From positions 1 to 22,278 of the IMG/VR virus record IMGVR_UViG_3300008113_008230: a stretch of DNA of 22,278 nucleotides, one strand, 5' to 3'. Made by a program: the position numbers and the translations under genes. The DNA comes from a virus. Below, piece after piece: positions 22,054-22,278 of the stretch (position 1 is its first letter; each line of letters starts with the position of its first letter). Under the pieces are notes generated by a model that saw nothing but the letters and a program-made list of their open reading frames with translations, had not been told where the DNA came from and did not search any database.

Positions 22054-22278
22054 TGGCTTTGGAATTAAACACATACGGTGATTTAAAAAAAGTTATTAAA
22101 GCTATTGCTCTTAAACAAAAAGGAGAGAAAATAGGAAGTGTAGCTTTAGGAACATTGATGGGTTTTATTCCTGGAGCTGAAGCTGCTAAAACAACATTTG
22201 ATTTTATAAAAGCAGCCATATCAAAACCAGATACTAAAAAAACAAAAACCTGGTTAGATAAATTAGATATAGATGATG
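22053..22278 (+). CDS. Head-region protein, partial (runs off the window)
   Basis: The first 75 codons of a gene starting at ATG 22053, overlapping the preceding stop (TAATG). It reads MALELNTYGDLKKVIKAIAL, then KIGSVALGTLMGFIPGAEAA, and ends in KKTKTWLDKLDIDD. The GxxxGFIPGA stretch and KTKTWLDKLDIDD are typical of a conserved protein in the portal / prohead-core cluster of T4-like marine phages as I remember it. The 3' end and any protease or scaffold genes that usually follow lie outside the window. Confidence 0.6.
   Translation, partial: MALELNTYGDLKKVIKAIALKQKGEKIGSVALGTLMGFIPGAEAAKTTFDFIKAAISKPDTKKTKTWLDKLDIDD

Noticed and set aside
1-22278. CRISPR array, insertion sequence or integrase/attachment site
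   Set aside because: No regularly spaced repeats, transposase or recombinase motifs, or terminal inverted repeats were seen on either strand.

Overview
The window reads as part of a T4-like (myovirus-type) tailed phage genome whose host is probably a member of the Bacteroidota. The phage call rests on a gp17-type large terminase (17680-19263), directly followed by a gp20-type portal protein (19296-21173) and the start of a head-assembly cluster. The host inference rests on three things: AT-rich coding with almost no Shine-Dalgarno sequences (starts sit in A-rich contexts), promoter-like boxes resembling the Bacteroidota -7 element, and an Oar-like TonB-dependent outer-membrane receptor at the left end. 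Every gene I accept is on the + strand. Many neighbours overlap by TAATG or ATGA, or lie within a few bases of each other.

Layout. 1-3352: a promoter-like box, a short leader ending in a strong intrinsic terminator, and an Oar/TonB-receptor gene broken in two near position 885. 3367-7548: an operon-like run with a zeta-toxin-like kinase, a nucleotidyltransferase/metallopeptidase fusion, a HAD-type nucleotidase, a zinc-ribbon protein, a small membrane coiled-coil protein and two small basic proteins. 7548-13485: a 1004-residue multidomain protein, then Lys/Glu-rich, EF-hand, Ala/Pro/Glu-rich and nuclease-like proteins. 13594-15926: an FAD-dependent oxidoreductase, two small proteins and a NadR-like P-loop kinase. 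15926-17663: a coiled-coil protein, and a membrane-anchored coiled-coil protein whose 3' end is altered by a 19-bp tandem duplication. 17668-22278: terminase, portal and the first head-assembly genes; the last gene runs off the window.

The most striking feature is hidden in the protein N-termini. Nine otherwise unrelated proteins start with a short amphipathic helix ending in (L/I)-x-E within about 20 residues (for example [22 protein letters not shown] and MNITEV...AIAEA). This is the form of the T4 capsid-targeting sequence, which directs internal proteins into the prohead and is cut by the gp21 protease after (L/I)xE. The terminase, portal, oxidoreductase, HAD and NadR-like proteins lack it. 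I infer that this region encodes a set of capsid-packaged, probably co-ejected proteins, including a kinase, a nucleotidyltransferase/protease and a candidate nuclease. A recurring intergenic box, ATATTTAT, stands before most gene clusters and is a candidate phage late promoter. Functions beyond recognisable motifs are inference; no database search was run.
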